Source: Gadus chalcogrammus (taxonomy: Eukaryota; Chordata; Actinopteri; Gadiformes; Gadidae). From it: a DNA stretch of 64,000 nt. Every line of letters begins with the position of its first letter. The stretch's first letter is position 1. Location of the stretch: NCBI RefSeq assembly GCF_026213295.1, contig NC_079419.1, positions 8,737,037-8,801,036 on the forward strand, in the 5' to 3' direction. Position numbers and translations under genes: made by a program. The notes beneath the pieces are model-generated. The model had not been told where the DNA came from. It was given only the letters and a program-made list of their open reading frames with translations, and did no database searches. Positions 1-11,873 of the stretch are shown one piece after another.

Positions 1-969
1 CGATACAGCGATCTGATACCAAAAATAATTCATTATATCATGGTCTCAAGCATCATTTTAATATCCAGTCTGGGATTAATAAAGTCGCTGGATTTTGGAT
101 TGGAGGAAATGTGGAATGAATAAAAATATCCAATGCTCAGTTATGATATGACTTCAACGTATTGGTTGATACTAAAGTAAAGTGACAGAGACTTTTACAC
201 ATTAGCCTACTTCTGAGTTATGTTGATAAAGCACTCACAGGCATGGATGCACACTGCTTAAGTATACCGAATGCCAGTAAGTTAAAACTTAGTATTCCTC
301 TAAACTGTCATGGCAGGTAAATACAAAAAATACACACCTGAAAAAGATATGTTGGATGTCTTCCCCAATATATTTCATACCTCTTCCTTATAAATCTCTT
401 TGTATTTTTTGTGCATCCTCTTCATCCCTCCTTGAAGTTCCCAAAAAAGGAATCAAGAGTTCTCTTCGTCGAAATTGGGTTACCTACAGCTGAATTAATT
501 CAATACTATGATACCATCCAAAAAAATAATACAATCATTCAATGTAGGTATTTTTCATATATTTGCAACAAACATGTATTTTTGCTTACTTCTGTAAGCA
601 CAAATATTCTGTGGCTGTATCACGTACTAATGATACATACCTACACTGGAGTTAGACGTACAAGTATTTCATTCAATTACATTGCCCTCTTGTCTACTGT
701 AGACCATAGCACAGTGGTTGGCAACTTTGTTTCGGTATACTAACAAACCCTCCAACTTTTTTGCAGATGTCTGATGAAAGACATTATAAAAATACCAAAA
801 CTTCCACTGAATAGGGCGTTTAATAGTTCATTTCCAAATAGTAATATGCACTGTTTGTTTATACAGCAAATTTAGGCTGTGTGAAATGATAACCCCTGAC
901 GTCCAATTAAAAAGAGCCATGAATCATTACCTTCTGGCTTCTTGGCTCCCCCTGCCCTATCTTTCTCAG
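1..969. other. Upstream intron sequence of cdcp2 (no exon seen)
   Basis: AT-rich sequence before the first recognisable cdcp2 exon. I looked for the signal peptide and first CUB domain of the protein on both strands and did not find them, so this is most likely intron. The stop-free stretch at 411-743 has no recognisable family and no splice context. Confidence 0.5.
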
Positions 970-3424
970 ACACGTGTGGAGGGGTGCTAACAGGCCTGTC
1001 TGGCATTATCTCCAGCCCCGGCTACCCTCGGGAATACAGCAACAGTGCAGACTGCTCCTGGACCATCCACGTGTCCAACAGCACCGTGGTCAGCCTGGTC
1101 TTCCTCGACTTCCAGCTGGAGAACAACGAAGGCTGCAACTTTGACTTTGTGGCCCTGTTTGACGGCCCCACGGTCTCCCATCGCCACCTGGGGAACTTCT
1201 GCGGTGGGGATCCGCCCCCCAACACGGTGACCACGTCCAACCAGCTGCTAGTCGTCTTTAAGTCCGACTTCAACATCGGGGGACGAGGGTTTAAGGCGTA
1301 CTATTACTCAGGTGAACCGTTGATGTTCTATTTGTCAACAGTAGACGTTAAGTGACTAATGTTCAGTATTAATTCCTGCAGCATTCTTCCATCCAATGCA
1401 TTTTGGTTTAACAGGTTGACTGTGGACATTGAGGTTGAACCCAGGGCCTTTTGGCTGGGATTCAAACACTCAACGTGCAGTCTCTTATAAACCAGTTACC
1501 CAAAACCTGTCAACTCAGTCAATCCAAATAGTTTCTGAAAGGCTTCAGACGTTGTTATCATAATTAGTTTTGGTATATAGAAATGAACATGCCAGACCCT
1601 CAAGTGAACTTCAACAGCACAGCAGTGATTTTGACTCACATTCTTTCTGAAACACAACTTCTACCTTGACAGGTGAGTGCCAGCAGGTTCTGTCAGCCTT
1701 AAGTGGGAACTTCAGCAGCCCACACTTCCCCGGCATCTACCCAAACAACATCAACTGTCACTGGACCGTCACACTGGCAGCGGGGTACCGTATCAAACTG
1801 TTCTTCCCACTTGTGGAGCTCGAGGACAGAAACAGCCTCACGGACGAATGCGACTATGACTCGGTGGCGGTCTACGACGGCGACAGCCAGCTGGCCCCCC
1901 TGCTGGGGCGCTGGTGTGGCGGGGAGCATCCCCCCTCCGTTACTTCAAAGGCTAACAGGCTGCTGGTGGTGCTGAACACTGACAGGAACGTGGCGCGCAA
2001 GGGCTTCTCGGCGGCCTACGTTGGGGGTGAGGGTCTTTTCAGAAGTTGGCTGGTGTTATATGTTCTCATTAACAAAGTTACCAACTTAGGAAAAAACAAT
2101 AACGAAACAAGCCTGTTGTGAGGCCAAATAAGGGCGGCGACAGCTTCAGATGCCACAAGTAGAAACTTGAAAAAGTGGATTATTTTGCATTGTATGCCTA
2201 CTCCTACTCCATACTTTTGACTCTAAACCATTGTGAACCGTTTATTCCTCCTCCCTTCCCAAAATTGCTCAAATTCTACAAAAAAGTTGTTCCGGTAAAC
2301 ATCAGCTGCACCAGATCGGAATTCTCTATCTTGATAGCGGTGCAGTCGCTGCCACAGCTGGGTCGTGAAAGCATATACCTGGGGAACCCGCCCTGCACAG
2401 CCCTGTTGACGGCCACGTCCTACAAGATATTAGCCCGCTTCGAAAACTGTGGTACAGCTGGTCAGGTAAGAAAATTTAATTTAATTATTTCAGTCTCTTA
2501 TGGGTAATGATTCATCATAGAACATGGGTATCCTACAGGGAAAGTTGATGTAGTGTCGAAGGTGTTCAATTCCATGCTGAAAGCTACTGGGTTCGATCCC
2601 AATTGACCACAGCATACCTGTAGCCAGAGGCATCCTTGATCGAATTGCCTACTAACCCTGTATCGGAATTCCCTGCGAGTCCCTTTGGATAAAAGCGTCT
2701 CCAAAATGACTAAATAATTCGGTAATACAAGCCCTCCATTAAAGCAACCTCATTGGTAAAGTGCAGTAAATTATACTGAACTGATAATAAACAAGTATTT
2801 GACTAAATATCAATTGTATTAGCATGTAAATATATATACATTAACCAGGGAAGGCAAACATAAGTCTTAAACCTGCACAATGTTACCGGTAGTCCTCCAA
2901 TTAGCAGCCTCCAGTGGCTGGAGATGCAGCTACAGTTAAAGCTATTTAAACATCAAACTGTCATCTGACATTTACCCCTTGTGTGTCTGTGTGTGGATTG
3001 GGAGGCAAGAATTAGTGATTTGAAGAGAAAAATTCCCTGGATTGATTGACTAGTGGATGGCCGTGTTTTGTTCTCGAGAAACGTACATAGTGCAGCTCAC
3101 TGTAACCCCATACAGAAACGTCAGAACATCACCATGCTGGTGAATACCCTCTACATCGACTTCTCAGACGGAAAGCAGAACAACCTGCAGGAGTACGAGG
3201 TGCTGTGCGACGCGCAGCGCAAAAAGGCCACCGTGACCCACATCTCGACGGAGGAACGCAACCGTCTCAACGAGGTGGCTCGCCAAGCGGAGAACTCTGT
3301 CAGCGTAGACGGAGGCGTGGTGTCGGTGGAGCCTCATGATCCCAGTGACATCGTCTTCATCAGTATCTGCGTACTGGCTGTCATTCTCATGGTGATAGCC
3401 GTTATCTGGCTCGTGCTTCTTTAA
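970..3424 (+). CDS. cdcp2: CUB domain-containing protein 2, 3' part (partial, enters from the left)
   Basis: Exons 970-1311, 1673-2026, 2287-2465 and 3116-3424, with phases 1, 1 and 0 that join in frame; stop 3422-3424. The first two exons each encode a CUB domain: 'TCGGVLTGLSG' to 'GFKAYYYSG', then 'GECQQVLSALSGNFSSP' to 'GFSAAYVG', each with CUB cysteines and the FDFVALFDG or YDSVAVYDG core. The next exons give a four-cysteine module (NISC, GNPPC, ENCGT, EVLC) that looks like a ZP-N fold. A hydrophobic segment (IVFISICVLAVILMVIAVIW) lies at the extreme C terminus, so I infer a type I membrane protein. The match to human CDCP2 runs through all four exons. The signal peptide and first CUB are outside the window. 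The molecular role of the family is not established. The gene lies tail-to-tail with tceanc2, with 362 bp between the two stop codons. Confidence 0.9.
1405..1510 (-). mobile_element. Truncated tRNA-derived SINE fragment
   Basis: Read on the minus strand, this piece of the first visible cdcp2 intron has a degenerate B-box (GGTTCAACCTC at about 1441-1431), followed by 'AATGTCCACAG'. The same block occurs in the minus-strand SINE at 41581-41680. The 3' tail is missing, so it is a fragment. Confidence 0.45.
2525..2722 (+). mobile_element. tRNA-derived SINE in a cdcp2 intron
   Basis: A B-box-like promoter element (GGGTTCGATCCC, 2589-2600) is followed by 'CTGTAG..GGCATCCTTGA'. The 3' tail 'CTTTGGATAAAAGCGTCT' at about 2683-2700 runs into 'AAAATGACTAAAT'. 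That tail is the widely shared end of fish SINEs of the HpaI/V-SINE type mobilised by L2-like LINEs (known family feature). The A-box and exact 5' end are not clear. Confidence 0.7.
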
Positions 3425-3786
3425 AAGAAAGTTCCATCGCTCCAAACTGTGAGAAACATCTCACGACAGAGGACACCGACTCAATTTTGGATCTTTTGTA
3501 TAAAAACATTAATTTGTTATGTGCTCCATGACGCTTAAAAAAGAAGGAAGTATATTTCTCCTTTGGTCCAAAACAGAACAGCAAAATCAATAGCATACCT
3601 TTGCGACAATACTTTACAAGCAACAACTAGTAAAAGGCTCAATGTGTGCCAAAATACGGATCTCATGAAAGATTTTCTATTACAAGAAATAATGCTTTCA
3701 AAAGAGAACAACAAAAAGATATCCCCACTTCCTTTCATCGAGATCACCAGGGGTCCGTGTCCAGTCCTTTTACCAGGGTCAGAGAG

Positions 3787-5208
3787 TTACTTCTTATAGC
3801 TGGAAACCAGCTGGGTAACTGAAGTTGTGCTGTCCTTCAGTTGAGCTCGAACCTCAGGCTTGTGTCTGAAGGCAAACACCAGCGCCCTGGCAGTGCGCCT
3901 GTATGAACTGCTGACCAACCGCGAGCTCTGATGGAATACTTCTCTCTCGATGTTGTCGATAAGGCTGGAATCCATCTGTATAAGACAAATCAAAATACAT
4001 TGTAATATATATATATATATAGGACAATGTGGCTACACACAGAACAAATCATTTTATTTTTATTAGAAAGCATTTTAATACAAATACAGGCATATAGTAC
4101 AATAGTGTTCTATAAAGCGTTCATATTCTCAGAAAATCTATGCAACACAAAATATTGAATTGTTCTTGCCAACAGTAGCCTATAAGTTTCCTTTCTTTCC
4201 TAAATGTGAATCTGCTGCAATTAATCAATATCAATATGTTATTGATGCGTACCCGTATTCCCATGTTCTCTACAATTAACAGCTGCATTCTTTTGTAATA
4301 AAACCACGATTAGCACTACTATGTGATATGAATGCAATGTCTCCTAAACTCAATAATGCAATGTTAAATTTCCCAAGAGATGGTAAGCAAGGAGGGAAAT
4401 AAATCCAGAAGAGGATTTCTCACCTTCACCTCCAAAGCATCAGCCATCAATCTTCTAGCATTGGTCCGGAGCGCCTCTGACTGTTTGTCACAATGGACTT
4501 CGATAGAGGGCTTGTTGGAATTCTCTTCAATGAAGGTCCTCCAGTCAGTATAAACCTGTGTTGCCAATGCGCTCACCTCTGGGTCGGAGTTCTTTCGCAT
4601 TTTGTTGACGGTGTGACCTGACAAGAAGCAGAATACAAACTGAATTGTATTACCAGATCTTGAGAAATAAAATACATATTTAAAGTGGCTTTGATTTTTC
4701 TTTTCATTGATAAAATTGTATTCATAATAATAATGCAACTGCCAGCCTTCAAATTATTTATGTCAGCAAAAAATGTTTTCGATATGGTCTAGTAAATCTA
4801 TTTCCCAATCGACTTATGCAGCACGTTTTCACCTTTCGTTTCTGCCTACCTATTTTCGTTGACTTCAACACCTCTCTCGATGGCATCTTCTTTTGAAGCT
4901 CTGCCAAGGCATGGAGATGATTGTCCTTTGTTTGTCCAGGGAATTCCAACATTGACTTGTATCGTATTATGTCCTCAATCACGACCACTCTCTGTAAGAC
5001 ATCGGAATGAACATTGTCAGTTAAGAATCAACCCTTTAGCAAACGCAGCATTAGACTCACGCTTAAGGGTTAATATTTATGCCTTTACTCCGCTAGAAAT
5101 GTGTCTCACCCGCAGTGACTCGATTGTAGTTTGCTTATACACCTTTCCCTTGATCTTCGTTGGTGTTGGTGCTTGTCCTTTAGGTAACCGCACGACAAAT
5201 TTATCCAT
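3787..5208 (-). CDS. tceanc2: Transcription elongation factor A N-terminal and central domain-containing protein 2
   Basis: Four coding exons on the minus strand: 5208-5110, 4991-4850, 4617-4424 and 3975-3787 (stop 3789-3787), total 624 bp, 207 aa. The junctions are phase 0, 1 and 0. The start was chosen at '[11 protein letters not shown]', which matches the human protein start. The core '[21 protein letters not shown]' region (about residues 66-87) belongs to the TFIIS N-terminal (LW) domain. The C-terminal block '[21 protein letters not shown]' corresponds to the truncated central domain. The zinc ribbon of true TFIIS is absent, as usual for this family. It is presumed nuclear and linked to RNA polymerase II elongation by domain similarity only. 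It starts 404 bp from the divergently transcribed tmem59, so a shared promoter is likely. Confidence 0.93.
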
Positions 5209-5612
5209 AATGAGGCCCGTGTTGATGTAGTGACTTGATAGTTCAATATTGCATTGAGTCTGCTTTCCTTGATTAAGACAGTTCTCTGGCCTATTTAAGG
5301 TTATTGGCCATCTCACTCAACGTAAATAAGCATGCTGACTATTCAGGCTATTTTTGAACGTCTTTCTATTGTGTGAAAAAAACCAAACCATGTCACGTTA
5401 TTATGTATTCTGACTTGTTTGATATTAAAATATAAAGAAAAGTAACACCAGAATAGTGACGAGCTAGCTCCAGATGCATCCAATGAGCAAAAAGGTAAAT
5501 AAGCAAACGGCGCAGGCGCATTGTTAATCTTGTATTCTCGCTACTCGCGAGATCAGACAAGACGAGGAAGAACAGGCTGCTGGGTGTCATTGTTATTATC
5601 CGCGCTGACAAA
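5209..5612. promoter_or_regulatory. Bidirectional promoter region between tceanc2 and tmem59
   Basis: This 404-bp interval separates the two divergent start codons (tceanc2 ATG at 5208 on the minus strand, tmem59 ATG at 5613 on the plus strand). The tmem59-proximal part (about 5490-5610) carries several CpGs (GGCGCAGGCGCA, CTCGCGAG) and no evident TATA box near the start, as in housekeeping divergent promoters. The same head-to-head arrangement exists in human. The exact start sites cannot be read from sequence. Confidence 0.6.
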
Positions 5613-7163
5613 ATGGGCACTCTATTAACTTTGGATATTGTTTTGGGATTATTTTTGGTGCTGACAACGTGCACATCTGCATCATCAGATGTATTTGATG
5701 CCGTGCTGGGAAACACGGTCTCTTGCCACAAGACGTGTCAAATGACATACAGTTTACATACATATCCACGGGTAAGTGCTCTTCTTGCTAATCTAGCGTT
5801 AACTGCTAGCCTAAGCTAATATTGACAAAACAACTCTAGGCCTATATATTATTATAATAATTATTTTTATAGTCTTGTTTGATTGATGAGATATTCAATG
5901 GAGAAAGGAAACGTTTTGTTTGGATTGTCAGTTTCGTAGTTGGATTTTCCACTTCCTTGTTATTATGCTGCAGCGCTGCTAGGATTGTGCTCGCTGATGA
6001 TCCGGTCATTCTGGTTCCACAGGAGGAAGAACTGTATGCATGTCAACGAGGCTGCCGCCTATTCTCTATCTGTCAGTTTGTTGGTGAGAGTGAAGATCTC
6101 AATCAGACCAAAGCTGAGTGTGAATCAAGTAAGAAAACTCAATTGAATGAATAGTTGGTATCGATATTGCAGTGGATTCCAACTATGCACACACATGACG
6201 GTAGCCTGTCTGAACAACAAACGCCTCTGGGTGTCGTTCCCCATCATAATCTCTTATTACCATCTGTTACCACCACATTTTTGCAGCCTGTCATGAGGCT
6301 TATGTCCAGTCCGATGAGCAGTATGCATGCAACCTGGGCTGCCAGAACCAGCTCCCCATAGCTGCACAAAGACAAGAGCAGGTATGAATGATTGCAACCT
6401 CGTTGTAATAGTTTTAAAACACTTCCTATTTTGCCAGCCAATTTCATTTCCACTTCTTCCCTTTCTCTCCCTTAGCTGTTGGACATGGTGCCCAGGATTC
6501 ACATGCTTTACCCCCTGGCCCTTGTTCGAGGCTTCCTGGACGATTTTATGAATCAAGCTCACAGCCTCATCACTTCCTCATGGACATTCTACCTCCAGGC
6601 AGACGATGGAAAGGTCGTCATATTTCAGGTCAGTCTTTTAGTACCAATCTGGGTCCCAAATCATGTTGGGCCCTAATCTGTTTTGATACATCTTGAGCCT
6701 GGTGTTCTTTTAGGGTGGTAATAGCTCATATAACTGCCAGAATAGTGGTGCACCGACAGCTATTAAGATGTTGTCACTACACTTGAGCAGTATCACGATA
6801 TGCTACTATACCAGGGTATTTAGAAATACCGAAGGTATGATTTCAGTAGTACCGTCAAAAATACAATCGCTCCTCTTCCTATTAAAGGGGACATACTCTA
6901 CCACCAGGACCTGGATAGAGCAGTCCAACAGCCTAACCAGTGGACTTAAGTAAACGTTGCTAATCTATCCAGCATAGATCTAGCCGGACACGCCCACTAT
7001 TGATATCATATGGGGCCGATTTTCAAAAAAGGCTTGTAAGGCTAATCACACTCACACCTGGTGGCATAATATGTCCCCTTTAACTTTTTTGCCACATCTT
7101 ATGATTATTTTTTTATAATGTTGATATGTACTTTGCCCATATTTTGCAGCAGGATATGTAATT

Positions 7164-7205
<42 letters not shown>

Positions 7206-10200
7206 GAAATTTATATAGCGCTTAATATGGTACTCTAAGACGCTTAATTTTAGAGTCCAAAATAAATTATTCGCTGTTGCATTGTTGTTGAGACGGAAAT
7301 AGGTTGGTTTGCCAATGATTTCTGGCTTGGTCTGCCCAATTAGGCGGAGTTCCCCTGTGACGGTTACATTTATAGCAGCATACTGCTTTCTGTGATGGTG
7401 TATAAAAACAATCACATATCTCAATAGCAGTTGAAAGTATATATCTTTAACGTTAGAAAGATATTAGATTTTCAACAGATATTGACGCTCTGAATTACAG
7501 CGATTTCACACGGGGAACTAAAGGCGCAATCACAGATAGGAGTCCCATGTGCCTAGCAATGTGTATCTGCCCAGGAGACCATCGGGCAGCAGCTCTACTC
7601 TATGTAACCATTGTTTGGTCAATATTTCCACACGAGGAAAATTACGAAGTACCCATCCCTAAATAATAGCCTAACCAAAACACCATCGACCCGAATGCTT
7701 CTCAAGTTTCAAAATGTCCTCAATGAATTCAATTGGCTGTTTAAAAGTGTATCCCGCTAGCTGTACACTATAGACAGCCATGCATGTAAAAAAAACTGTG
7801 TGGCCAGTGAAGCTGTTGTAGGTGCAACCCACATAAACTGTATATAATACAGGTAAAACTTACTTTGAAAATGATGGAAGCTATCACAAACAAGAATCGG
7901 TTGAGATTTGGACCGAATCTATTGAAGAAGGGCGCATGCCCCCAAGGTGACCTTGGGTGTCTTGAAAGGCGCCTCTAAATTTAATGTATTATTATTTTTA
8001 TTATTATTTCCAGAATTGTAGGCTAGACAATGTCATACATGCTATGACTTCGATAACCAGAAGCTCAGCTTTAGAAAAATAAATAAATTGATACGTTTTG
8101 TTCTTACACAAATACTGTTATGTACCGCAAACCCTGACAAAATGTCATGACGGTATGAAGATACCCCCCAAGGCTGAATGTCACATTTCTAGTCCGACAC
8201 ACTCAAAATGGAATAAATCATTTACCGCCGCTGTCACAGAAGGCCTTGTTTACATGAGTGTTTTGGATCTCTCTCGGGAGGTTTTAATACAAAGAGAGAT
8301 GTTATCTCTGTCTAATCAGGCAGGAACAGTTACACTAGAGATGTAGCCAACCGTGGTCAAAATCCCTTCATGGGTGGTGTACGTTGCATTCGATCTAGAC
8401 ATGAGACATGACTGACATGAGACAGCATCGCTTACACAGAATGTCTCCCTGAATCGTTGGTAGGTCAAGTACTTGGCTCATAAGGTGTGCTCGTCAACCA
8501 ATATAAAGCAAGAGGGGTGTCTTATGCGAATGTATCCGAAACATCCCCGCCCGTAAGATTACAAGACTTTTGTGTTTCTATTATAAAACATGATCCTCGG
8601 ATTTATCCAAAGCAATGTAAACAAAGTCCCTACGTGTAAACACACTGAGGTGATTGTGAGCGCATTATGCCGACCAAGTAAATATTGATCTACAATCTGC
8701 ATCTAAATAAAGGTTGTAGAATCTAGATATGGCTCTTGGGTACACAGGCGCAATGTGACATAAAGTGTGTTTGTCTGTGTGTGCAATAATCAGCGATCTG
8801 TTTAAAAAGGGTCTGAAAAGGCTAGCCCATCCTTTGTTACAGCCAGCCATGTCATTACTCTCAACAGACAGAGCCACAGGTCGAGATTATTCCTCACTAT
8901 GAGCTGGAGAAGGATGTCAAAGAGGAGCCGGATAAATCTTGTAAGTCCTCTCCCTTCTAGCACGCTGTGAATGCCAAGTATTTCGTCAATTCCACTCAAT
9001 CATACTGAACTTGTGACAAGGAACAAGTTTGTTTGTTTATTTTCTTTTTAAGTGTATGACATGTCATTTGTTGTCTTCAGTCTCCAGTTTGAGCCTTCCC
9101 GTTTACAAAGACTACCAGCACTCCTTCATCCAGGAGAGGGATAGGGACATGTTTGCGGACAGCTCTCCCGGTGCCCGCGGGGACGAGTACAACTTCTTCA
9201 CTTGCCTCTCACGGTAATGCTCCGTGCTGATGGACTGCCGAAAAGGATGGTCAATTATTCCATGAAAAGATCGACCGATAATTCATTGACGTCATTGTTA
9301 TAATTGATTTATTGTTGATTGCTTTTAGATGCAATTCATTTGAGTTAATTGTCTTTCCTCAAGGGCGGGCATTTACCCTCATTGAGAACATTGTAGAGAC
9401 TGATTAAATACAATTACAAGGAGCAGTGCAATTCATCGCAAGTACTGGTTCATTACTTGATGATTTCCAATCCGTTTTTTTCTGTCAGATGTCTGACTGA
9501 TTTGATACAGACTTTGAGATCAGATTTAGACATCGTTGTTATTGTCGGGCTCCCATCTTACTCAGAACAATATCCAAAGCAGCAACTACATCTCTTACCA
9601 ACATCCCAGGACCAAGCCAGCTCTGCTCAACTACCTATCACACTAAATAAACTCGGCATGTATGTGCTATAACTTCTTTGTTTTGTGTCTTCAGTAATCC
9701 TTGGCTGCCAGGTTGGATTCTAACCACCACACTGGTCCTGTCAGTTCTGGTCCTGATCTGGATCTGCTGTGCCACAGTGGCGACCGCTGTAGACCAATAT
9801 GTACCTGCCGAGGTCAGTGGTGCTACTTTTGACCGTTCTCTATTTTGTCACAACTTCTTGGTTAGTTATTTTCACCGTCCTCCCCAGAATAATGTTTTCA
9901 CCGATTTTCAACTCAAATTTATCGGAATAGATATTAATGCAGATATTTTATTGTTTTATTTGTGTTACAGCCTATACATACATTACCAATGCATTTCCAA
10001 CTCAAGAAAACATGTCTGCTAATGCATAGGCTAATGCTTTTATTCTATAGTGCTGTCCATCAAATTATAAATGACCGCAATGCATTTTACGGGAAAAAGA
10101 AAGTAACATTTTACTAATGGGATTCATTTCAACCCCCCGGCAAAAGACACACGGCTGAAATCCACTTCTCTTTTGGTTTTGTTTTTTTCAGAAGCTTAGC

Positions 10201-10344
10201 ATTTCCGGTGACATGGACTTCATGAAGGAGCAGAAGCTGACTCCATACCCGGCGTCTTCCCTGCTGATCGTCACCTCGTCGGGCGAGGAAGAGGAGGCCG
10301 GGCCCCTCCCTACCAAGGTCAACCTGGGGCAGTCCAACGTCTAG
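5613..10344 (+). CDS. tmem59: Transmembrane protein 59
   Basis: Eight exons: 5613-5771, 6023-6128, 6287-6381, 6476-6628, 8868-8940, 9081-9213, 9695-9812 and 10192-10344 (stop 10342-10344); 990 bp, 329 aa. The first 23 residues form a signal peptide. The lumenal part is cysteine-rich (CHKTCQMTY, CQRGCRLFSICQF, CNLGCQNQLP) with a glycosylation sequon NQT at residue 80. A single transmembrane segment spans about residues 247-271 (WILTTTLVLSVLVLIWICC). The cytoplasmic tail ends with 'EEEEAGPLPTKVNLGQS'. Human TMEM59 is a Golgi/endosomal type I membrane protein that affects glycosylation and trafficking of other membrane proteins and links to ATG16L1-dependent autophagy. The fifth and sixth exons, a variable lumenal stretch, are the least conserved and rest mainly on splice signals and phase. 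Confidence 0.95.
6882..7083. mobile_element. TTAA-flanked MITE, copy A (tmem59 intron 4)
   Basis: The element begins TTAA+AGGGGACATA (6882-6895) and ends TATGTCCCCT+TTAA (7070-7083), a perfect 10-bp terminal inverted repeat between TTAA sites. About 200 bp long with no coding capacity. The internal blocks 'GGACACGCCCAC' and 'CTAATCACACTCACACCTGG' recur in the copies at 33454, 35307, 35437 and about 57985. The TTAA target is what piggyBac-type transposases use, so I infer a non-autonomous piggyBac-like element. Confidence 0.7.
7160..7265. repeat. (AAT)n array joined to a 'TTTATATAGCGC' dispersed repeat
   Basis: (TAA)n at 7165-7203 runs directly into 'TTTATATAGCGCTTAATATGG' and 'AAGACGCTTAA'. 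The same junction of an AAT array with TTTATATAGCGC-type sequence is seen at 43935-44060 and, without the array, near 24430. It is a dispersed fish repeat of uncertain class. Confidence 0.5.
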
Positions 10345-10953
10345 AGAGGAGGGAGGAGGGAGACACCAAAGCAGCTCTAGTGTAGTGATATCGATCTTAA
10401 TGCGATTTCCTGATCTTAATGCGATTTCCTTAAGTCGATTTCTACTTCCTCTAGTGCAAAAGACCATTGGCTTCTCACTGTCTAAACAGGAATGACCTTG
10501 TTCTGCACTTTTTTTCTAAAGGAGTATTTCTAACAGTGTGTCTGTCTTTAAGTTATGAAGACGCTGTGTTCTTTTTTTTGGCCCTGTATCGTTTAGGCAT
10601 TAGAGATGAGGGTAGAAGATGGTACAGGCAACATAAAAAAATGGTTTTGGGGGAAATCATTGAAATTTGCATTATCCTTTTGTCGTTTTGATTTTGTTGA
10701 TTACAGCTGTATTAATGAGGTGTTTGTGACTTGAAATGCTATAGGTTCCGCAGTGTTTATTAACTTTTTTGGTAAAAATCAGGGTTTTCTATAGTGAATA
10801 ACATAAGATTGCTGACTCCCCTTTGTTTTTTGTGCTTGCAGTGCTTTCAAAACATAACCTCCTGTTAAACTCATAATCCTATTATATTGCAAAAGACAGC
10901 GAGGGTCTTTTCAAATTTACTGTTGTCTTCTTTTAGAATGAATATGAATCGGA

Positions 10954-10959
10954 AATAAA
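10954..10959 (+). terminator. tmem59 poly-A signal
   Basis: AATAAA 610 bp downstream of the tmem59 stop codon; the intervening sequence has no splice or coding signal and reads as 3' UTR. Confidence 0.6.
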
Positions 10960-11873
10960 GAAGGTGGAGTGGATAAAGTCTGTCTGTTTTCATTTCACAT
11001 CCTCGTATTGGTCACATATTCTTGTAAAAAACACCATACATTACAGCAGTCACCATTTAACATGTTTATGCATACCACATAGAGATAACAGCCCATTATT
11101 GTATAATGGTAGTATAGTCTACGCTGTTAAATCTATGATCAAAATTGATTTCAAGACTGTTTCTGCCATGTTCATAAAGCACACAACACTGCTAGTGTGA
11201 TATTGGTTCTCCATATCAATAAGACAAATACATATTTTTGCTCAAGCTGGATTGGCCTAGTATGTAATTGGCTTAATTTCCTCAAGCACATGTGAGCACT
11301 ATTGAGTATTTCAACCAATTATGTAAAATGCTTTAATGTCCTAATTGTTTTTATGCTTATGTCCTTAATGAGTTCCCATTATATTTTAATAGAAATGGTT
11401 CCAGAGGCTTAAGACGATGTCATAAGCCATCAAACACCCAGGCATTGTAATTTTACTGCTACAACCAACATACCGATATCAATATATATATGTGTGTGTG
11501 TGTGAGAAAGAGAGAGATTATAATCATGATCATTTCCAGTACCTCAGCCATTGTAAATTAAACACGAGATATAAAGATATAATTTTAATGGTGTTAAATA
11601 TCCTTTCTTTGCACCACAACTGACTCAATGTGTCAGTGACATCTTCACTGTGCAATGCCCTCTGCCATGCTCCTTCAGTTGAAACAAACAAGATTGAAAT
11701 GCTGATCAAAACATTAATGGAATAATAAAAACAGGAAAAACAGCAAAACATTAATCATTCCATCCACATTTCAATCCACCTAACAGTGGGATTGCCTGCA
11801 ATATATATCCAAGCCAATAGCTGGTAGAACAGATAGAACAAGTCTTTGTTCACGATTTAATAAAAAAGTCAGC
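10960..11873. other. Gap between convergent tmem59 and lrrc42
   Basis: AT-rich sequence between two gene ends, with a short (TG)n(GA)n tract near 11490-11517. I searched for LDLRAD1, which lies here in mammals (LDL-receptor class A cysteines), and found none. Confidence 0.5.

Larger units (their letters stand above)
6629..8867 (+). other. Intron 4 of tmem59
   Basis: A 2.2-kb intron with no coding signal. It holds a TTAA-flanked transposon relic at 6882-7083, an (AAT)n array with an attached dispersed-repeat piece at 7160-7265, and otherwise unremarkable AT-rich sequence. Confidence 0.6.
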
